52,731 nucleotides of DNA from Brevundimonas sp. AAP58 (GTDB taxonomy: Bacteria; Pseudomonadota; Alphaproteobacteria; Caulobacterales; Caulobacteraceae). The stretch covers positions 1-52,731 of the forward strand of contig NZ_LJHU01000042.1 of NCBI RefSeq assembly GCF_001295975.1, read 5' to 3'. Shown here piece by piece: positions 25,981 to 36,379 of the stretch; positions within the stretch are counted from its first letter, which is position 1; every line of letters starts with the position of its first letter. The notes beneath the pieces were generated by a model that was not told the DNA's origin, searched no databases, and was given only the letters and a program-made list of their open reading frames with translations. The position numbers and the translations under genes are program-made.

Positions 25981-27534
25981 ATGACCAATGCGTTTGCCTC
26001 GCGACCCTATGACCCTCTGGACGACGAGTTCGATGCCGATCTCGACGTCGTGCAGCACGCCGCCCCGACTGTAGAGGTCGGGGACCCCAATCCGCGTGAG
26101 CCGCTGCAGTTCACGGTTCCCGGCGGTCATGATCCGAACGCGCCGGTCTCGCAGGGCGGTGCCGTGGTGGCGCACCCCGCGGGCTTGCCGATGACGCAGG
26201 GCGGCCTGCCCGCCGGCGCAGGTTACAACCCTGTGGGCGATCTGGTCGCGGGTGCGTCCGCCGCCATTCAACCGCACCCCATGTCGGCGGGTCTTCAGAC
26301 CGAAGTCACGATCCCGCGCATCGCCATCCACGTCTTCGCCGAACGGCAGGACACCCTAGCCGCGTCGGAACGCGCGGGTCAGGACCGCCGCATGGCGCGC
26401 GCCACGACGCAGATCCGGGTCGGCGGTATTCCGGCCGCGGTCGATGCCTACAATCAGGAGCCGACGCCGCCCCTGATCATCGTCGAATGCATGCAGGATC
26501 CGGGCACCCTGCTGTGGCAGGTCGATCGCCTCGCCGAGGTCTGCGATGCCGGGACCAAGGTCATCGTCATCGGCGCGACTAACGACATCATCCTGTTCCG
26601 GGAACTGATGAAGCGGGGCGTCAGCGAGTATCTGGTCGCCCCGATCCAGCCGCTGCAGCTGATCGCCGCGATTGGCGGACTGTTTTCGGATCCCGCCCAG
26701 CCCTTCGTCGGCCGCTCCATCGCCTTCGTGGGCGCGCGCGGCGGATCGGGGGCGTCGTCCGTGGCGCACAACACCGCCTATGCGATGTCCGAGAAGATCG
26801 GCGCCAACACCGTCATCGTCGATTACGATCTACCGTTCGGTACGGCGGGCCTCGACTTCAACCAGGACCCGCTGAGCGGCGTGGCTGATGCACTGGGCCA
26901 GCCTGACCGTCTGGACCCTGTACTGCTGGACCGGATGATGGTCCGGTGCACGGACAAGCTGAGCCTGTTCGCCGCGCCCGCGACGCTCGACAACGACTGG
27001 GAGATCAGCGCCGAGGCCTTCGAGGAGGTCACGACCCAGATCCGGGGAACGGCACCCTTCGTGGTACTGGACCTGCCGCACATCTGGTCGGGCTGGATGC
27101 GCCGCACCCTGATCGCCGCCGACGAGGTGGTGGTGGTGGCGACGCCGGATCTGGCGTCCCTCCGCAACGCCAAGAACATGATCGATCTGATCCGCTCGGG
27201 TCGGCCGAACGACGCGCCGCCGCGGCTGGTGCTCAATCAGGTGGGCGTTCCCGGCCGGCCGGAGATCTCGGCCAAGGACTTCGGCGCGGCTTTGGGGGTG
27301 CACCCCAGCCTGTCGATCCCGTTCGACGCCAAGCTGTTCGGCGCAGCTGCGAACAACGGCCAGATGATCCTGGACATGGGGGCCAAGTCCAAGGCGGCCG
27401 AGGCGTTCCAGCTGCTGGCCCAGATCGTGTCGCGCCGAGAACTGCCCGCGCTGGCGGCGCCCGGCAAGCCACCCAAGGCGCCCAAGGGCGAGGGCAAGTC
27501 CCTGTTCTCCGGCCTGTTCAAGAAGAAGACCTGA
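25981..27534 (+). CDS. cpaE: Pilus localisation ATPase-like protein CpaE (TadZ type)
   Basis: A 517-residue protein. The N-terminal 140 residues are low-complexity. A receiver-like domain follows (PPLIIVECMQDPGTLLWQVD, KVIVIGATNDIILFRELMKRGVSEYL), then a MinD/ParA-like ATPase domain from about residue 245. Its deviant Walker A reads GARGGSGASSVAHN, with Ser where the P-loop Lys-Thr would be, while the Walker-B-like TVIVDYDLPFGTAGLD is present. In Caulobacter CpaE positions the pilus machine at the pole. Loss of the P-loop Lys is seen in other CpaE/TadZ proteins, so this is likely native rather than decay. Confidence 0.93.
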   Translation: MTNAFASRPYDPLDDEFDADLDVVQHAAPTVEVGDPNPREPLQFTVPGGHDPNAPVSQGGAVVAHPAGLPMTQGGLPAGAGYNPVGDLVAGASAAIQPHPMSAGLQTEVTIPRIAIHVFAERQDTLAASERAGQDRRMARATTQIRVGGIPAAVDAYNQEPTPPLIIVECMQDPGTLLWQVDRLAEVCDAGTKVIVIGATNDIILFRELMKRGVSEYLVAPIQPLQLIAAIGGLFSDPAQPFVGRSIAFVGARGGSGASSVAHNTAYAMSEKIGANTVIVDYDLPFGTAGLDFNQDPLSGVADALGQPDRLDPVLLDRMMVRCTDKLSLFAAPATLDNDWEISAEAFEEVTTQIRGTAPFVVLDLPHIWSGWMRRTLIAADEVVVVATPDLASLRNAKNMIDLIRSGRPNDAPPRLVLNQVGVPGRPEISAKDFGAALGVHPSLSIPFDAKLFGAAANNGQMILDMGAKSKAAEAFQLLAQIVSRRELPALAAPGKPPKAPKGEGKSLFSGLFKKKT

Positions 27535-27537
27535 TCG

Positions 27538-29178
<1,641 letters not shown>

Positions 29179-29183
29179 CGGCG

Positions 29184-30164
29184 ATGCTGGAAGTCCTGGC
29201 CGCCATCCTGGCCTTCATCACCATCGGGGGCCTGGGCTGGGTCTTCGTCGGCGGCGACGACAGCTCCGCGCAGGCGGTGAAGCGCGCCGAGGCCATGGGT
29301 TTGGGCCAGACCAAGGCTGCGCGGGTCAAGGCCGCGAAGGCGGAAGCGAACACGCCGGAGGCGCGTCGCAAGGCCATCGAGAACCAGCTGAAGGAGGCCG
29401 AGCGCAAGGAACGCAAGGCCCGCATGACCATCGCGGCGCGACTGAAGCACGCCGGTCTGGGCATCAGCGTACGGACGTTCTGGATCATCAGCGGCGTTCT
29501 GGGCGTCGTGGCGGCTCTGGTGGCCCTGGTGTTCGGTCTCCACATCCTGGTGGCGCTGGGCGCGGGCGTCGCGGCGGGACTGGGCCTTCCGCGCTGGATC
29601 GTTGGCTTCGTAGCCAGCGGCCGGATGAAGAAGTTCGGGCTGGAGTTTCCAAACGCCGTTGACGTTATTGTGCGGGGCATCAAGTCGGGCTTGCCGGTTC
29701 ACGACTGCTTCAAGATCATCGCCAAGGAGAGCCCCGCGCCGCTGGGCCCGGAGTTCCAGACCCTGGTCGAGGGCCTCGGCGTCGGCCTGACCCTGTCTCA
29801 AGCGCTGGAGAAGATGTACGAGCGCATCCCGACGCCGGAGCTGAAATTCTTCGCCATCGTCATCGCCATCCAGCAAAAGACCGGCGGCAATCTGGCCGAG
29901 GCCCTCGGAAACCTGTCTCATGTGCTCCGAGCCCGGAGGATGATGCGAGAGAAGGTCAAGGCCCTGTCGTCCGAGGCCCTGGCATCGGCCGGGATCATCG
30001 GCTCGCTGCCGCCCGTCGTGATGGCGCTCGTGGGTCTGACCACGCCGTCCTACATGGCGCTGATGTTCACCGATATCCGCGGGCAGATCATGCTGCTGGG
30101 CTCGGCGATCTGGATGGGCTGCGGCATCTTCGTGATGAAGCGCATGATCTCGTTCAAGATCTAG
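29184..30164 (+). CDS. tadB: Flp pilus inner-membrane platform protein TadB
   Basis: A 326-residue type II secretion F-family protein. There is an N-terminal TM, a charged coiled-coil region (about residues 30-90, Lys/Glu/Ala-rich), two TMs, then the F domain (FPNAVDVIVRGIKSGLPVHDCF, GGNLAEALGNLSHVLRARRMMREK) and C-terminal TMs. It starts 5 bp after cpaF and precedes tadC by 10 bp. It forms the platform with TadC. Confidence 0.94.
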   Translation: MLEVLAAILAFITIGGLGWVFVGGDDSSAQAVKRAEAMGLGQTKAARVKAAKAEANTPEARRKAIENQLKEAERKERKARMTIAARLKHAGLGISVRTFWIISGVLGVVAALVALVFGLHILVALGAGVAAGLGLPRWIVGFVASGRMKKFGLEFPNAVDVIVRGIKSGLPVHDCFKIIAKESPAPLGPEFQTLVEGLGVGLTLSQALEKMYERIPTPELKFFAIVIAIQQKTGGNLAEALGNLSHVLRARRMMREKVKALSSEALASAGIIGSLPPVVMALVGLTTPSYMALMFTDIRGQIMLLGSAIWMGCGIFVMKRMISFKI

Positions 30165-30174
30165 GGGGCGGGGC

Positions 30175-31182
30175 ATGGGCATGATCGAAGCCATCGTCGA
30201 ACCCCGCAACCTGCTCAGCATCGGCGTGGGCGTGCTGGTGTTCGCCACCATGATCACCCTGCTGGGGTCGATGACCGGCGGGGTCCAGCTCGACAAGCGG
30301 ATGCAGGCGGTCTCGACCCGGCGAGACGAGCTGAAGCGCAAGTCGCGCGCCGCCATCGCCGGCGGCCAGGGCGGGCTGCGCCACACCGACGACGGATTCA
30401 AGAAGAAGATCGTCGAGCAGTTGAACCTGTCCAAGCTGCTGGAGGACCCAAAGGTCGCCGAGCAGATGATCCAGGCGGGCTTCCGCGGGCCCAGGCCGGT
30501 GACGACCTTCTACTTCTTCCGGTTCGCCACGCCGATCTTCTTCCTGCTATTCAGCGCATTTTATCTGTTCTTCATCAATGACTTCGGCCTGCCGCCGATC
30601 ACCAAGCTGCCGATGATCATGGGCGCGACCGTGCTCGGCTTCTACGGCCCCAACGTCTATCTGCAGAACCGCATCACCAAGCGGCGCCAGTCGATCATGC
30701 TGGGCTTTCCCGATGCCCTGGACCTGCTGCTGATCTGCGTGGAATCGGGCATGTCGATCGAGGCGGCGATTGTGAAGGTCAGCCAGGAAATCGGCACGAC
30801 CTCGGTCGAACTGGCCGAGGAGCTGGCGCTGCTGTCGGCTGAGCTCAGCTACCTGCCCGATCGGCGGATGGCCTATGACGGCCTGGCCAAGCGGACCAAC
30901 CATCCGGGCGTGCGCGCTGTGGCGACCGCCATGGTCCAGGCTGAGCAGTACGGCACGCCGCTGGCGACCGCGTTGCGGACGATGGCCAAGGAAAACCGGG
31001 AGCTGCGTCTGTCGGCGGCGGAGAAGAAGGCTGCGGCCTTGCCGGCCCAGTTGACGGTGCCGATGATCCTCTTCTTCCTGCCGGTGCTGTTCGTCGTGAT
31101 CCTGGGCCCTGCCATCATCCAGATCCAGGACCAGATGAAGACCCGCGACGGTCAGCAGGCGACTGCGCCGCAGACCGAATAG
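30175..31182 (+). CDS. tadC: Flp pilus inner-membrane platform protein TadC
   Basis: A 335-residue F-family membrane protein, paralogous to TadB. It has an N-terminal TM (LSIGVGVLVFATMITLLGSM), paired TMs (FFLLFSAFYLFFIND and a second), the F domain (GFPDALDLLLICVESGMSIEAAI, AEQYGTPLATALRTMAKE) and a C-terminal TM (MILFFLPVLFVVILGPAII). It is the last gene of the plus-strand pilus operon, ending 4 bp before the convergent SRPBCC stop; no terminator is visible between them. Confidence 0.94.
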   Translation: MGMIEAIVEPRNLLSIGVGVLVFATMITLLGSMTGGVQLDKRMQAVSTRRDELKRKSRAAIAGGQGGLRHTDDGFKKKIVEQLNLSKLLEDPKVAEQMIQAGFRGPRPVTTFYFFRFATPIFFLLFSAFYLFFINDFGLPPITKLPMIMGATVLGFYGPNVYLQNRITKRRQSIMLGFPDALDLLLICVESGMSIEAAIVKVSQEIGTTSVELAEELALLSAELSYLPDRRMAYDGLAKRTNHPGVRAVATAMVQAEQYGTPLATALRTMAKENRELRLSAAEKKAAALPAQLTVPMILFFLPVLFVVILGPAIIQIQDQMKTRDGQQATAPQTE

Positions 31183-31186
31183 GGTG

Positions 31187-31621
31187 TCAGCCCGCTTCCG
31201 CGTGGGCCTTCAGGCTCTCGGCCACAGCCTCGCAGGCGGCCTTGAGATGGCGGCGGTTCTTCTCGTGAAAACCCTCTCCACGAAAGCCCCGGAAGATGAA
31301 GCCGTTGGCGACGATGCAGCTTTGCGGCTGAAGCTGCTCGATTTCGAAATAGCGAACGGCGTGGAATAGAAAGCCGCGCTTTTCGGTCAGGATCAGCTGG
31401 CTCTCCGGCGTCCACTCAGCCACGCCGAGTGTTGCGCGGCGCTCTCCCAGTGCCGGTATGGTCTCGGTGAGGGTCAGGCTGCCGCCAAAGCCGATGCGCC
31501 CCTCGACCTGGGTCTCGACCGGGTTCCAGCGGTCCCAGTAGGGAAGGTCGGCGATGAGGGCCCAGATGCGCTCCGCGCTGGTCTGGACGCCGATCCGCCG
31601 TTCGATCTTGAAGGTGCTCAT
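31187..31621 (-). CDS. SRPBCC (START-like) domain protein
   Basis: A 144-residue protein with the polyketide-cyclase/START fold pattern: FKIERRIGVQTSAERIWALIADLPYWDRWNP at the start, and a C-terminal amphipathic helix after FRGFRGEGFHEKNRRHLKAACEAV. Such domains bind hydrophobic ligands in a deep cavity. No catalytic residues can be assigned and the ligand is unknown. It follows the MFS gene by 55 bp on the same strand, so a shared transcript is possible. Confidence 0.85.
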   Translation of the reverse strand: MSTFKIERRIGVQTSAERIWALIADLPYWDRWNPVETQVEGRIGFGGSLTLTETIPALGERRATLGVAEWTPESQLILTEKRGFLFHAVRYFEIEQLQPQSCIVANGFIFRGFRGEGFHEKNRRHLKAACEAVAESLKAHAEAG

Positions 31622-31676
31622 CCGGCCGATTTCGCAATCCGGACAGCGGGACGCAAGCGGGGCTTTCGTCGCGTCG

Positions 31677-32966
31677 TCAGCGGCTGCCTTCCGGTCCGGG
31701 CTGGGAGGCGGGTGGCGTCTCCGGCGCAGGCGTATCGATCACATCGGGGTGCGGGTCGCGACGCAGCGTCGGGCTCATCAGGGCCATGACCGTCGCGATG
31801 GCGAGCAGCCCGGCATTGGCTCCGAACGGTGCGGCCTCGCCAAGGCCATAGAGCGCCACGCCGATCACAGGTGGCAGAAGGAAGCTGAGGCCCGCGAGTG
31901 ACATCATCAGACCGGCCACGGCACCCTGTTCTTGCGGCCCCACCGCGAGCGAGGATCCGGCTGTGAAGCCGGGGCGGGCGAAACCGACGCCCATCGAAAC
32001 CACGGCGTATCCGACCACGACCCCGAAATAGCCCGGCGCGACCATACTGAGCAGATTGCCCGCCAACGCCAGCCCGGCACCCCAGCGCATGAGGGCCAGT
32101 GGCTGCATCTTCAGCAGCGGGATCAGGCCCCATTGGACCATGAGCGTGGCAGCGGCGCCGGCGAACATGGCCACGCCGATGAAGGCCTGGGCCTGGGCGG
32201 CGGGCAGGCCCGTCTCAGCCATCTCGTCGATGATGTGGAAGCCCAGGACGGCGATATTCACGGCCTGGGCGCTCGTGACCAGAAGGCCGTAGAGCAGGAA
32301 ATCGCGCACGCGTGGATCGCGCCACAACCCCTTGCCCGCATTGCCCATCCGGGCGGTCGGCAGGCGCACCACGTCGCCGGACGGCAGGCGTTTCCAGACG
32401 ACGACCAGCACGACCAGGCCGATCAGGGCGAAGGCGTACATGGGTCCGGCCAGGCCAACGATAGGCAAGACGAGAAACGGTGACAGCACCGGCCCGATCA
32501 CCGTGCCCAGCCCCTGGGCCGAGGCCAGCAGCGACATGGCCTGGGTGCGTTCCTCCGGGCTGGTCCTGTCGGCGACATAGGCCTGGGAGGCGATCGGCGC
32601 GGCCGAGCCCAGAACGCCATAGACGGTCCGAGCGACGGCCATGAGGACGAAGGCGGTCAGGGGGGCGAGCCATCCCTCCAGCCCGAAGGTGGCCCCAAGC
32701 CCAAATCCGGCCATGGATACGACGAAGCCGGTAAGGCCGATCAGGATGACGTTCTTGCGTCCCGCCCGATCCGACAGTCGCGCCCAGAAGGGCGAGGCCA
32801 CCGTCCACATCAGAGCCGAGATGGCGAAGGCCGCGGCGACCAGGGTGTCGGCCAGGCCGAACGTCCGCCCGATGTTCGGCAGCACCGACTGCAACCCCAT
32901 GTTCCCCGCCGCCGCGATCAGGCTGACGACGAACAGGATCACGAAGGCGGGCGAGGTGGGGGACAT
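31677..32966 (-). CDS. MFS transporter, TCR/Tet-like
   Basis: A 429-residue protein with about 12 transmembrane segments. The loop 2-3 motif is ARLSDRAGRKNVILIGL, a match to the MFS motif A (GxLxDRxGRR), and SQAYVADRTSPEERTQAMSLLASAQGLG resembles the drug:H+ antiporter motif between TM4 and TM6. It probably exports a small molecule; the substrate cannot be told. It has a short proline-rich C-terminal tail. It is 30 bp downstream of the 2Fe-2S protein gene on the same strand. Confidence 0.88.
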   Translation of the reverse strand: MSPTSPAFVILFVVSLIAAAGNMGLQSVLPNIGRTFGLADTLVAAAFAISALMWTVASPFWARLSDRAGRKNVILIGLTGFVVSMAGFGLGATFGLEGWLAPLTAFVLMAVARTVYGVLGSAAPIASQAYVADRTSPEERTQAMSLLASAQGLGTVIGPVLSPFLVLPIVGLAGPMYAFALIGLVVLVVVWKRLPSGDVVRLPTARMGNAGKGLWRDPRVRDFLLYGLLVTSAQAVNIAVLGFHIIDEMAETGLPAAQAQAFIGVAMFAGAAATLMVQWGLIPLLKMQPLALMRWGAGLALAGNLLSMVAPGYFGVVVGYAVVSMGVGFARPGFTAGSSLAVGPQEQGAVAGLMMSLAGLSFLLPPVIGVALYGLGEAAPFGANAGLLAIATVMALMSPTLRRDPHPDVIDTPAPETPPASQPGPEGSR

Positions 32967-32996
32967 GGCCTGCCTTACCCCAATCCCGTCCTAGGG

Positions 32997-33350
32997 TCAG
33001 TCCTCGCCGACCACCGTCAGGGTGGGCTTGAGCCGCCGGCCATCATCCAGCCCAAGCCGCGCCTTGACCTCGAACAGGTCGGCGCCGGCGGGCACGATCA
33101 GGAGCTGCTTGGGTTCGGCGGCGTTGACGGCGACCACGGCCTTCTTGGGACAGATGTCGAAACATCCCGTCTCGATCACCGCCAGTTCGGCCTTCCTGCC
33201 CTTGCCGTCACCCGGCCGAAGATACTTCTTCAGGGCCTTTTTCAGCGACTTGTCGCCATCGGGGCCGAAGCCGCCGTCGAGCTTCTTCTGGCACTTCTTG
33301 CAGACCAGGACGACGTCCTTCCAGCGGGTCTTGGTCGTCTTGATCGCCAT
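32997..33350 (-). CDS. (2Fe-2S) thioredoxin-like ferredoxin domain protein
   Basis: A 117-residue protein with paired Cys in VLVCKKCQKKL (about residues 18 and 21) and ETGCFDICPKKAV (about 61 and 65), the pattern of the thioredoxin-like 2Fe-2S family, although the first pair spacing (CxxC) is shorter than in classical members. It could instead bind zinc. ATG at 33350 is chosen over an upstream TTG. It lies ahead of the MFS gene in the same direction and diverges from the M20 peptidase gene. Confidence 0.78.
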   Translation of the reverse strand: MAIKTTKTRWKDVVLVCKKCQKKLDGGFGPDGDKSLKKALKKYLRPGDGKGRKAELAVIETGCFDICPKKAVVAVNAAEPKQLLIVPAGADLFEVKARLGLDDGRRLKPTLTVVGED

Positions 33351-33447
33351 GTCCAACAGATCGGCTGCGTCGCCCCGATCCGCAAGTCGCTTGCGTCTGC
33401 GCAGGGCGTCTGCCCATCATCCAGCCTCGCTTTCAGGGGCCGTCTCC

Positions 33448-34761
33448 ATGATCCGCACCGCAACCCTCGCCGCCATGCTGACGCTGGCCGCGGCGCCCGC
33501 CCTGGCTCAGGTCACCGCCGCCGAAGTCCGGACGGCGGCCGACGCCGTGAACGCCGACGTCGTCGCCTGGCGCCGCCACCTGCACCAGAACCCGGAACTC
33601 GGGCTGGCCGAGGTTCAGACGGCGGCCTTCGTTGCCGAACGCCTGCGCGGTTTCGGCTTCGACGAGGTGCGCGAAGGCGTGGGCCGCACCGGCGTCGTCG
33701 GCATCCTGCGGGGCACAGGCCAGGGGCAGCAGCGGGTCGTTGCGCTGAGAGCCGACATGGACGCCCTGCCGGTGCAAGAGGCCACCGGCCTGCCCTTCGC
33801 CTCGACGGCCACCGGGACCTATCTGGGCCAGACCGTGCCCGTGGCCCACGCCTGTGGCCACGACGCCCATGTCGCCATGCTGCTGGGCGCCGCGGAGGTG
33901 CTCAGCGGAATGAAGGACCGCTTCTCCGGCACCATCGTCTTCCTTTTCCAGCCTGCCGAGGAGGGCGTGCCGCCCGGCGAGCCGATGGGCGGGGCGCGAC
34001 TGATGATCGAGGCGGGGGCGCTGGAGAACCCAGAGGTCGAGGCCATCTTCGGGCTGCATGTGGTGCCTGGGCGGCCGGGAACGATCTTCTATCGGCCGCA
34101 AGGGTTCATGGCGGCGTCGGATCGCGTGGATATCACCCTGACGGGCCGTCAGACCCACGGGGCCTGGCCGTGGCGGGGCGTCGACGTCATCGCCGTGGCG
34201 GGGCAGGTCATCTCGACGATCAATACCCTGACGGCGCGCACCGTCGATCCGACGACGACGCCGACCGTCTTCACCATCGCCACGCTCGACGCCGGTGTTC
34301 GCTACAACATCATCCCCGACACGGCGGCCATGTCCGGCACGCTTCGGACCTTCGACCGCGCCCAGCGTCAGGCGCTGGTGGACCGGGCCGGGGCCGCCAT
34401 CGACCATGTGGCCGAGGCCTATGGCGCGACCGCGGACTTCCGCGTGACCGAGAACGCGGCCCTGGTGTTCAACGACCCGGCCCTGTCCGGCTGGTTGGCG
34501 CCGGTGCTGGAGGAGGCGGCCGGAGAGGGCAACGTCAACCCCGCCACCCCGCCGACGACGGTGGCGGAGGACTTCTCCTACTTCCAGAACGAGGTTCCGG
34601 GCGTCTTCTATCACCTCGGCGGAACCGCCGACGGCGTCGACCCAGCCACCGCCGCCCCCAACCACTCGCCCCAGTTCGACGTTAACGAGGATGTGCTGGT
34701 CGTGGGCGTGCGCGCCCATGTGCTGAGCGCCCTGCGGTTTCTGGAGAGCGGCGGGGCCTGA
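33448..34761 (+). CDS. Secreted M20-family amidohydrolase/peptidase
   Basis: A 437-residue protein with a signal peptide ending AAPALAQ. The M20D catalytic core is complete: WRRHLHQNPELGLAE, RADMDALPVQEATGLPF, HACGHDAHVAMLLG (metal Cys-His), FQPAEEGVPPGEPMGG and the dimerisation segment (DITLTGRQTHGAWPW). Related enzymes hydrolyse N-acyl amino acids or hippurate. Export to the periplasm is indicated by the signal. The ATG at 33448 is placed at the signal peptide; the frame stays open upstream without homology. It ends 6 bp before the convergent GNAT gene. Confidence 0.93.
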   Translation: MIRTATLAAMLTLAAAPALAQVTAAEVRTAADAVNADVVAWRRHLHQNPELGLAEVQTAAFVAERLRGFGFDEVREGVGRTGVVGILRGTGQGQQRVVALRADMDALPVQEATGLPFASTATGTYLGQTVPVAHACGHDAHVAMLLGAAEVLSGMKDRFSGTIVFLFQPAEEGVPPGEPMGGARLMIEAGALENPEVEAIFGLHVVPGRPGTIFYRPQGFMAASDRVDITLTGRQTHGAWPWRGVDVIAVAGQVISTINTLTARTVDPTTTPTVFTIATLDAGVRYNIIPDTAAMSGTLRTFDRAQRQALVDRAGAAIDHVAEAYGATADFRVTENAALVFNDPALSGWLAPVLEEAAGEGNVNPATPPTTVAEDFSYFQNEVPGVFYHLGGTADGVDPATAAPNHSPQFDVNEDVLVVGVRAHVLSALRFLESGGA

Positions 34762-34767
34762 CCGCAA

Positions 34768-35301
34768 TCAGGCCAGCCAGACCATCATGCGCGTATCGAC
34801 CGGCTCGCCGCGCGCCTTGCTGAAGCGCTTCCTCGTCTCGCCCGTATAGAGAAAGCCCGCCTTTTCCAGCACGCGGCCGGACGCCGGGTTGTCGGCGAAG
34901 TGGCCGGCCATGAGCGCGCGCCGCTTCCACCGCTTGCCGGCCCACACCAGAGCGCCCTCCAGCGCCTCGGTGGCGAAGCCTCGGCCCCAGAAGGGCCGAC
35001 CGATCCAGTAGCCGGTCTCCGGAGCCACATCACTGTCCTCGAACATGCCGATGACGCCGACCGGGCCCTGATCCTCGTGCTCGATCAGGAAGGTGGCGGC
35101 CTTGGCCGGGTTCTGGGCCGCGACCTGGACGACGAAGGCCTCCGCGTCGCCCTGACCGAAGGGGTGGGGCATGCGGCAGGTCATGCGCGCGATGTCGGGA
35201 TCGTTGGCCAGTCGCGCGATCGCAGGGATGTCCTGGGGTCCGGGCGCGCGCAGCAGGAGCCGCCGCGTCTCCACGACCGGAGAGGTTTCAATGACACACA
35301 T
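34768..35301 (-). CDS. GNAT family N-acetyltransferase (RimJ/RimL-like)
   Basis: A 177-residue acetyltransferase. VETRRLLLRAPGPQDIPAIARLANDP opens the domain, GYWIGRPFWGRGFATEAL is the acetyl-CoA motif A, and NPASGRVLEKAGFLYTGE is motif B, all typical of RimJ/RimL-type enzymes that acetylate protein N-termini or small amines. The frame happens to stay open through rpmA and rplU upstream, but the homology and the ATG at 35301 (MCVIETSPVVETRRL) fix the start. No substrate can be assigned. Confidence 0.92.
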   Translation of the reverse strand: MCVIETSPVVETRRLLLRAPGPQDIPAIARLANDPDIARMTCRMPHPFGQGDAEAFVVQVAAQNPAKAATFLIEHEDQGPVGVIGMFEDSDVAPETGYWIGRPFWGRGFATEALEGALVWAGKRWKRRALMAGHFADNPASGRVLEKAGFLYTGETRKRFSKARGEPVDTRMMVWLA

Positions 35302-35366
35302 GGGCCGCCTCGCCTGATGACGTGTCCGCCTCCTTGGGGAGGGCTCGGGCGGACTTCGAGGCGGGG

Positions 35367-35402
35367 AACGCAAACGGGGAGCCTGGTGATCCAGACTCCC
35401 CG
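35367..35402 (-). terminator. Terminator of the rplU-rpmA operon
   Basis: On the minus strand a 12-bp stem (CGGGGAGTCTGG / CCAGGCTCCCCG, one wobble) with a 4-base loop is followed by TTTGCGTT. It lies about 70 bp after the rpmA stop, within the 173-bp gap before the GNAT gene. The rest of that gap holds a second small inverted repeat (GTCCGCC...GGCGGAC, about 35325-35355). Confidence 0.75.
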
Positions 35403-35474
35403 CGGAATATTTCCCTTGGTCCGGATCGGCTGCTTCTTGGAGAGGAGCAACGCGATCCGAAGGCCGGTTTCGCG

Positions 35475-35759
35475 TTACTCGGCGGCAAGCGCCTGTTGGT
35501 CGTCGTTCGCCGGAATGATCGACACGTAACAGCGGCCGCCACGTTTGGTCTGGAACTGGACCGCACCGGTCGCCGTGGCGAACAGGGTGTGGTCGCGGCC
35601 GAGACCGACGTTGGTGCCCGGGTGGAACTTGGTGCCGCGCTGACGCACGAGGATGTTGCCGGCCAGCACGCGCTCGCCGCCGAACTTCTTCACGCCGAGG
35701 CGCTTGGACTCGGAGTCGCGACCGTTGCGCGACGAACCGCCGGATTTCTTGTGTGCCAT
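35475..35759 (-). CDS. rpmA: 50S ribosomal protein L27
   Basis: A 94-residue protein, with [23 protein letters not shown] at the N-terminus, [22 protein letters not shown] and [14 protein letters not shown], all diagnostic. Its N-terminal tail reaches the peptidyl-transferase centre. The C-terminus is about 8 residues longer than the E. coli protein. It is the second gene of rplU-rpmA, 48 bp after rplU, across a 21-bp duplication. Confidence 0.98.
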   Translation of the reverse strand: MAHKKSGGSSRNGRDSESKRLGVKKFGGERVLAGNILVRQRGTKFHPGTNVGLGRDHTLFATATGAVQFQTKRGGRCYVSIIPANDDQQALAAE

Positions 35760-35784
35760 GGGAAGTCTCCCGTTCTCTTACTGG

Positions 35785-35826
35785 TCTTAGGCTTCGTCGG
35801 ACGAATCTTAGGCTTCGTCGGACGAA
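35785..35826 (-). repeat. 21-bp tandem duplication across the rplU stop codon
   Basis: Bases 35785-35805 and 35806-35826 are identical 21-mers placed head to tail. Each unit encodes SSDEA followed by a stop in the rplU frame, so translation ends in the copy nearest the gene and the second copy is untranslated. Each unit also contains the near-palindrome TTCGTC-G-GACGAA. The exact match points to a recent slippage or recombination event. Confidence 0.9.
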
Positions 35827-36311
35827 GCGGCGGTTTCGGTCTTGGCGGCGGCCTTCTTGGCCGGAGCCTTCTTGGCGGCCTTCGGAGCCTCTTCGGCGGC
35901 CGGAGCGGCTTCCACGCGCGGGGCCAGGCCGCGGGCGCGGGCGTTGATCTCGGCCTTGGTCAGCAGTTCGACCTTGCCGTCCCACTTGGCCTTCTCGCCG
36001 GCGCCTTCGATGCCGGTGATGCGCAGGACCGATTCCAGCTGGCGGTGACCGCGCGTGCGGCGATAGCCCTGGCGGCGGATCTTCTTGAAGATCTTCACCT
36101 TCTCGCCCTTGCGGGTCTCGATCAGGGTCGCGGCGACGACAGCGCCGTCGATCAGCGGGGCGCCGACGGTGACGCCCTTGTCGCCGCCCAGCATCAGGAC
36201 TTCGCCGAAGTTCACGGCCGCGCCGGCCTCGCCGTCGAGCTTCTCGACCACGATGGTGTCGCCCGGTTGAACCCGGTACTGCTTGCCGCCGGTTTTGATC
36301 ACCGCGTACAT
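35808..36311 (-). CDS. rplU: 50S ribosomal protein L21
   Basis: A 167-residue protein. The first 103 residues are a standard L21: MYAVIKTGGKQYRVQPGDTI, VLMLGG, and the IRRQGYRRTRGHRQ segment that contacts 23S rRNA. A 60-residue Ala/Lys/Glu-rich tail follows (AEEAPKAAKKAPAKKAAAK), a type of extension common in Caulobacterales ribosomal proteins. It is the first gene of rplU-rpmA, with a clear promoter and a hairpin in the leader. Confidence 0.97.
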   Translation of the reverse strand: MYAVIKTGGKQYRVQPGDTIVVEKLDGEAGAAVNFGEVLMLGGDKGVTVGAPLIDGAVVAATLIETRKGEKVKIFKKIRRQGYRRTRGHRQLESVLRITGIEGAGEKAKWDGKVELLTKAEINARARGLAPRVEAAPAAEEAPKAAKKAPAKKAAAKTETAASSDEA

Positions 36312-36332
36312 GTTGAGGCCTCGGCTTAACGC

Positions 36333-36370
36333 GAAAAAGAATGCGCCCGCCGGAGGACCCCCCGCGGGCG
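36333..36370 (-). promoter_or_regulatory. Hairpin plus T-tract in the rplU leader (candidate attenuator)
   Basis: On the minus strand a 7-bp all-GC stem (CGCCCGC / GCGGGCG, loop 13 nt) is followed within 5 nt by a T-rich run ending about 20 nt before the rplU ATG. It lies downstream of the promoter at 36380-36408, so it is in the untranslated leader, in the position expected of a transcription attenuator. No such leader is established for this group as far as I know; the role is inference. Confidence 0.5.
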
Positions 36371-36379
36371 AAGAGCGGC

